Positions 6,845 through 8,120 of a stretch of DNA of 8,120 nucleotides are shown here, piece after piece. A program made the position numbers and the translations under genes. Position 1 is the first letter of the stretch, and each line of letters begins with the position of its first letter. Where the stretch lies: assembly GCA_900314365.1 (NCBI GenBank), contig OMVH01000092.1, forward strand, positions 1 to 8,120. The letters are read 5' to 3'. Source of the DNA: an uncultured Prevotella sp. (GTDB lineage: Bacteria; Bacteroidota; Bacteroidia; Bacteroidales; Bacteroidaceae). The notes below the pieces were generated by a model. That model saw nothing but the letters and a program-made list of their open reading frames with translations. It did not search any database and had not been told where the DNA came from.

Positions 6845-7951
6845 ATGAGAAATAAACTTATCACCATCGCACTCATCGCACTTATCCTGCCTTCTCCACT
6901 TCGCGCGCTGAACACAGGAAAATATCCACGGCTCATACGCATTGACTCTGTCAGTGGTGGCCACGTTCAAGGTATATGTGTTGATGAGAGTAACAGGTAT
7001 GTATACCTTTCTTTCACCACGAAACTGGTTAAAGCCGATTTCAACGGACGCATTCTCGGAACGATAGAAGGCTTGTACGGACACCTCGGTTGCATCGTAT
7101 ATAACAAGACCGATGGGAAAGTGTATGGCACACTAGAGTACAAGAATGACGAAATAGGTAAAGGAATACTTCAGCAACAGGGCAAAAGAATACCCAACAC
7201 GACTGCCTTTTATGTAGCGATTTTCGATGTAGATAAAATGAGAGGAACAAGAATGGGCAGTAGCAAGAATCTCATGAGAACTGTTTATCTCAACGAAGTC
7301 GCCTATGACTATGCTGCGAAGGTTAAACAAAAAGGAAAGGACACTCTACATCGATATGGCTGCAGTGGAATCGACGGTATCTGCTTCGGACCTGCATTTG
7401 GCAAATCAAAGGGTAAGAACTATCTCACAGTAGCTTATGGAATTTACGGCGACACATTACGCACAGACAATGACTATCAGGTACTATTACAGTATGATGT
7501 GAGCAAGTATTCCTCGTGGCAAAAATACGAGCAACCTCTCTTGCAAGACAAGCCACACCGAAACGGTCCATTGAGACCACACAGCAAAACTTTCTTATTC
7601 ACTGGGAACACAACCTATGGTATACAAAACCTTGAATACGATAGTAGAGGAGCAAAATGGTACTTGGCTGTATATTCAGGCCATAAAACCCAGTATCCAA
7701 ACTACAATCTGTATTCGTTTAGTGCCCAAAAGAAGCCTTCTAAAAGGAAGCTAACAGGAGTAGACTACGATGAACAACAGAGAAGCACATTAGATTATGA
7801 TAAAGGGTGGCACTATCCATATGGAAGTACAGGCCTGTGTGCCCTATCAACTGGCGACTTCTACGTCTGCGAAGCAACTCATCAAGGAAAATTCAATGGA
7901 GCAATCCTCCACTTAGTGAGGCCAAACAAAGAAAGAGGATTCTCAGAATAA
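6845..7951 (+). CDS. Secreted protein of unknown function, possible beta-propeller
   Basis: I do not recognise this 368-residue protein. The first 21 residues form a Sec signal peptide (RNK, then a hydrophobic run, with likely cleavage after LRA at 19-21). There is no lipobox, so it is probably periplasmic or exported. The mature part is rich in beta-type segments with recurring Gly-aliphatic motifs: GHVQGICVD (39-47), GHLGCIVYN (79-87), GIDGICFGP (175-183), YGIQNLEYD (258-266) and GSTGLCALSTGDFYVCE (327-343). Short strands such as RYVYLSF and KVYGTLEY lie between them. This spacing resembles a beta-propeller (NHL/SMP-30-like), but that is an inference and no catalytic motif was seen. Six cysteines (45, 83, 173, 180, 332, 342) could form disulfides. 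The gene has its own promoter box, is divergent from the susC operon and converges on the rRNA operon. The codons look more AT-rich than those of the susC operon. The frame is intact. Confidence 0.85.
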   Translation: MRNKLITIALIALILPSPLRALNTGKYPRLIRIDSVSGGHVQGICVDESNRYVYLSFTTKLVKADFNGRILGTIEGLYGHLGCIVYNKTDGKVYGTLEYKNDEIGKGILQQQGKRIPNTTAFYVAIFDVDKMRGTRMGSSKNLMRTVYLNEVAYDYAAKVKQKGKDTLHRYGCSGIDGICFGPAFGKSKGKNYLTVAYGIYGDTLRTDNDYQVLLQYDVSKYSSWQKYEQPLLQDKPHRNGPLRPHSKTFLFTGNTTYGIQNLEYDSRGAKWYLAVYSGHKTQYPNYNLYSFSAQKKPSKRKLTGVDYDEQQRSTLDYDKGWHYPYGSTGLCALSTGDFYVCEATHQGKFNGAILHLVRPNKERGFSE

Positions 7952-7985
7952 CACAGGCAACAAAGCAACATTCCTGCAAAGCAGA

Positions 7986-8021
7986 AAGCCCTGCCGCTGA
8001 AAGAACTCAGCAGCAGGGCTT
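7986..8021 (-). terminator. Stem-loop terminator after the 5S rRNA gene
   Basis: AAGCCCTGCCGCTGA (7986-8000) pairs with TCAGCAGCAGGGCTT (8007-8021): 15 bp with a single wobble around a 6-nt loop. On the minus strand it begins 11 nt after the end of the 5S and continues into CTTTCTGCTTTGC, a modest U-rich tail. It also lies 34 nt after the stop of the convergent gene. On the plus strand it is followed by CCGTATAAAA, so intrinsic termination there should be weak, though it could protect that mRNA's 3' end. Confidence 0.75.
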
Positions 8022-8031
8022 CCGTATAAAA

Positions 8032-8120
<89 letters not shown>

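Noticed and set aside
6812..7330. Minus-strand ORFs opposite the secreted-protein gene
   Set aside because: They overlap a gene with a signal peptide and promoter, and show no recognisable domain or start context.

Overview
The window looks like chromosomal DNA from a Bacteroidota gut or oral anaerobe, most likely the Prevotella/Segatella group. The reasons are a SusC/SusD-type glycan importer pair, lipoproteins with Bacteroidota-style lipoboxes, promoter boxes of the TAnnTTTG type, start codons without a clear Shine-Dalgarno sequence, and a 5S rRNA that reads like those of this order. The genus is an inference; no 16S is present.

Layout from left to right. Positions 1-326 hold no credible gene. 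They contain three copies of a unit of about 95 bp made of three consecutive hairpins, followed by a separate perfect 9-bp stem-loop. Positions 327-610 show nothing I can name. A strong intrinsic terminator (611-655, minus strand) closes a three-gene minus-strand operon: susC-like (3263-6466), susD-like (start chosen at 3256, end 1418) and a DUF3823-type lipoprotein (705-1394). The spacings are 6 nt and 23 nt, so the three are almost certainly co-transcribed. A divergent intergenic region (6467-6844) follows. It carries one exact Bacteroidota -7 box for each direction, an inferred leader of about 160 nt for susC, and three short inverted repeats between or beside the promoters. A plus-strand gene (6845-7951) encodes a secreted protein of unknown function, possibly a beta-propeller. 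It converges on the end of an rRNA operon: a 15-bp stem-loop terminator (7986-8021) and the 3' part of a 5S rRNA (8032 to the window edge), both on the minus strand.

How it works together. SusC would be the TonB-dependent outer-membrane channel and SusD the surface lipoprotein lid that captures the ligand. The DUF3823 lipoprotein probably acts as a third surface component, in the place where surface glycan-binding proteins usually sit. The window shows no glycoside hydrolase, polysaccharide lyase, sulfatase, hybrid two-component sensor, SusR or ECF sigma/anti-sigma gene. The operon therefore looks like a compact transport-only locus whose substrate cannot be read from context. SusC lacks an N-terminal STN signalling domain, which argues against direct sigma/anti-sigma control.

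I did not find a clear new defence or mobile system. The items most worth a second look are the hairpin array at the left edge, the uncharacterised secreted protein facing the rRNA operon, and the enzyme-free SusCD-DUF3823 operon with its shortened plug signature.
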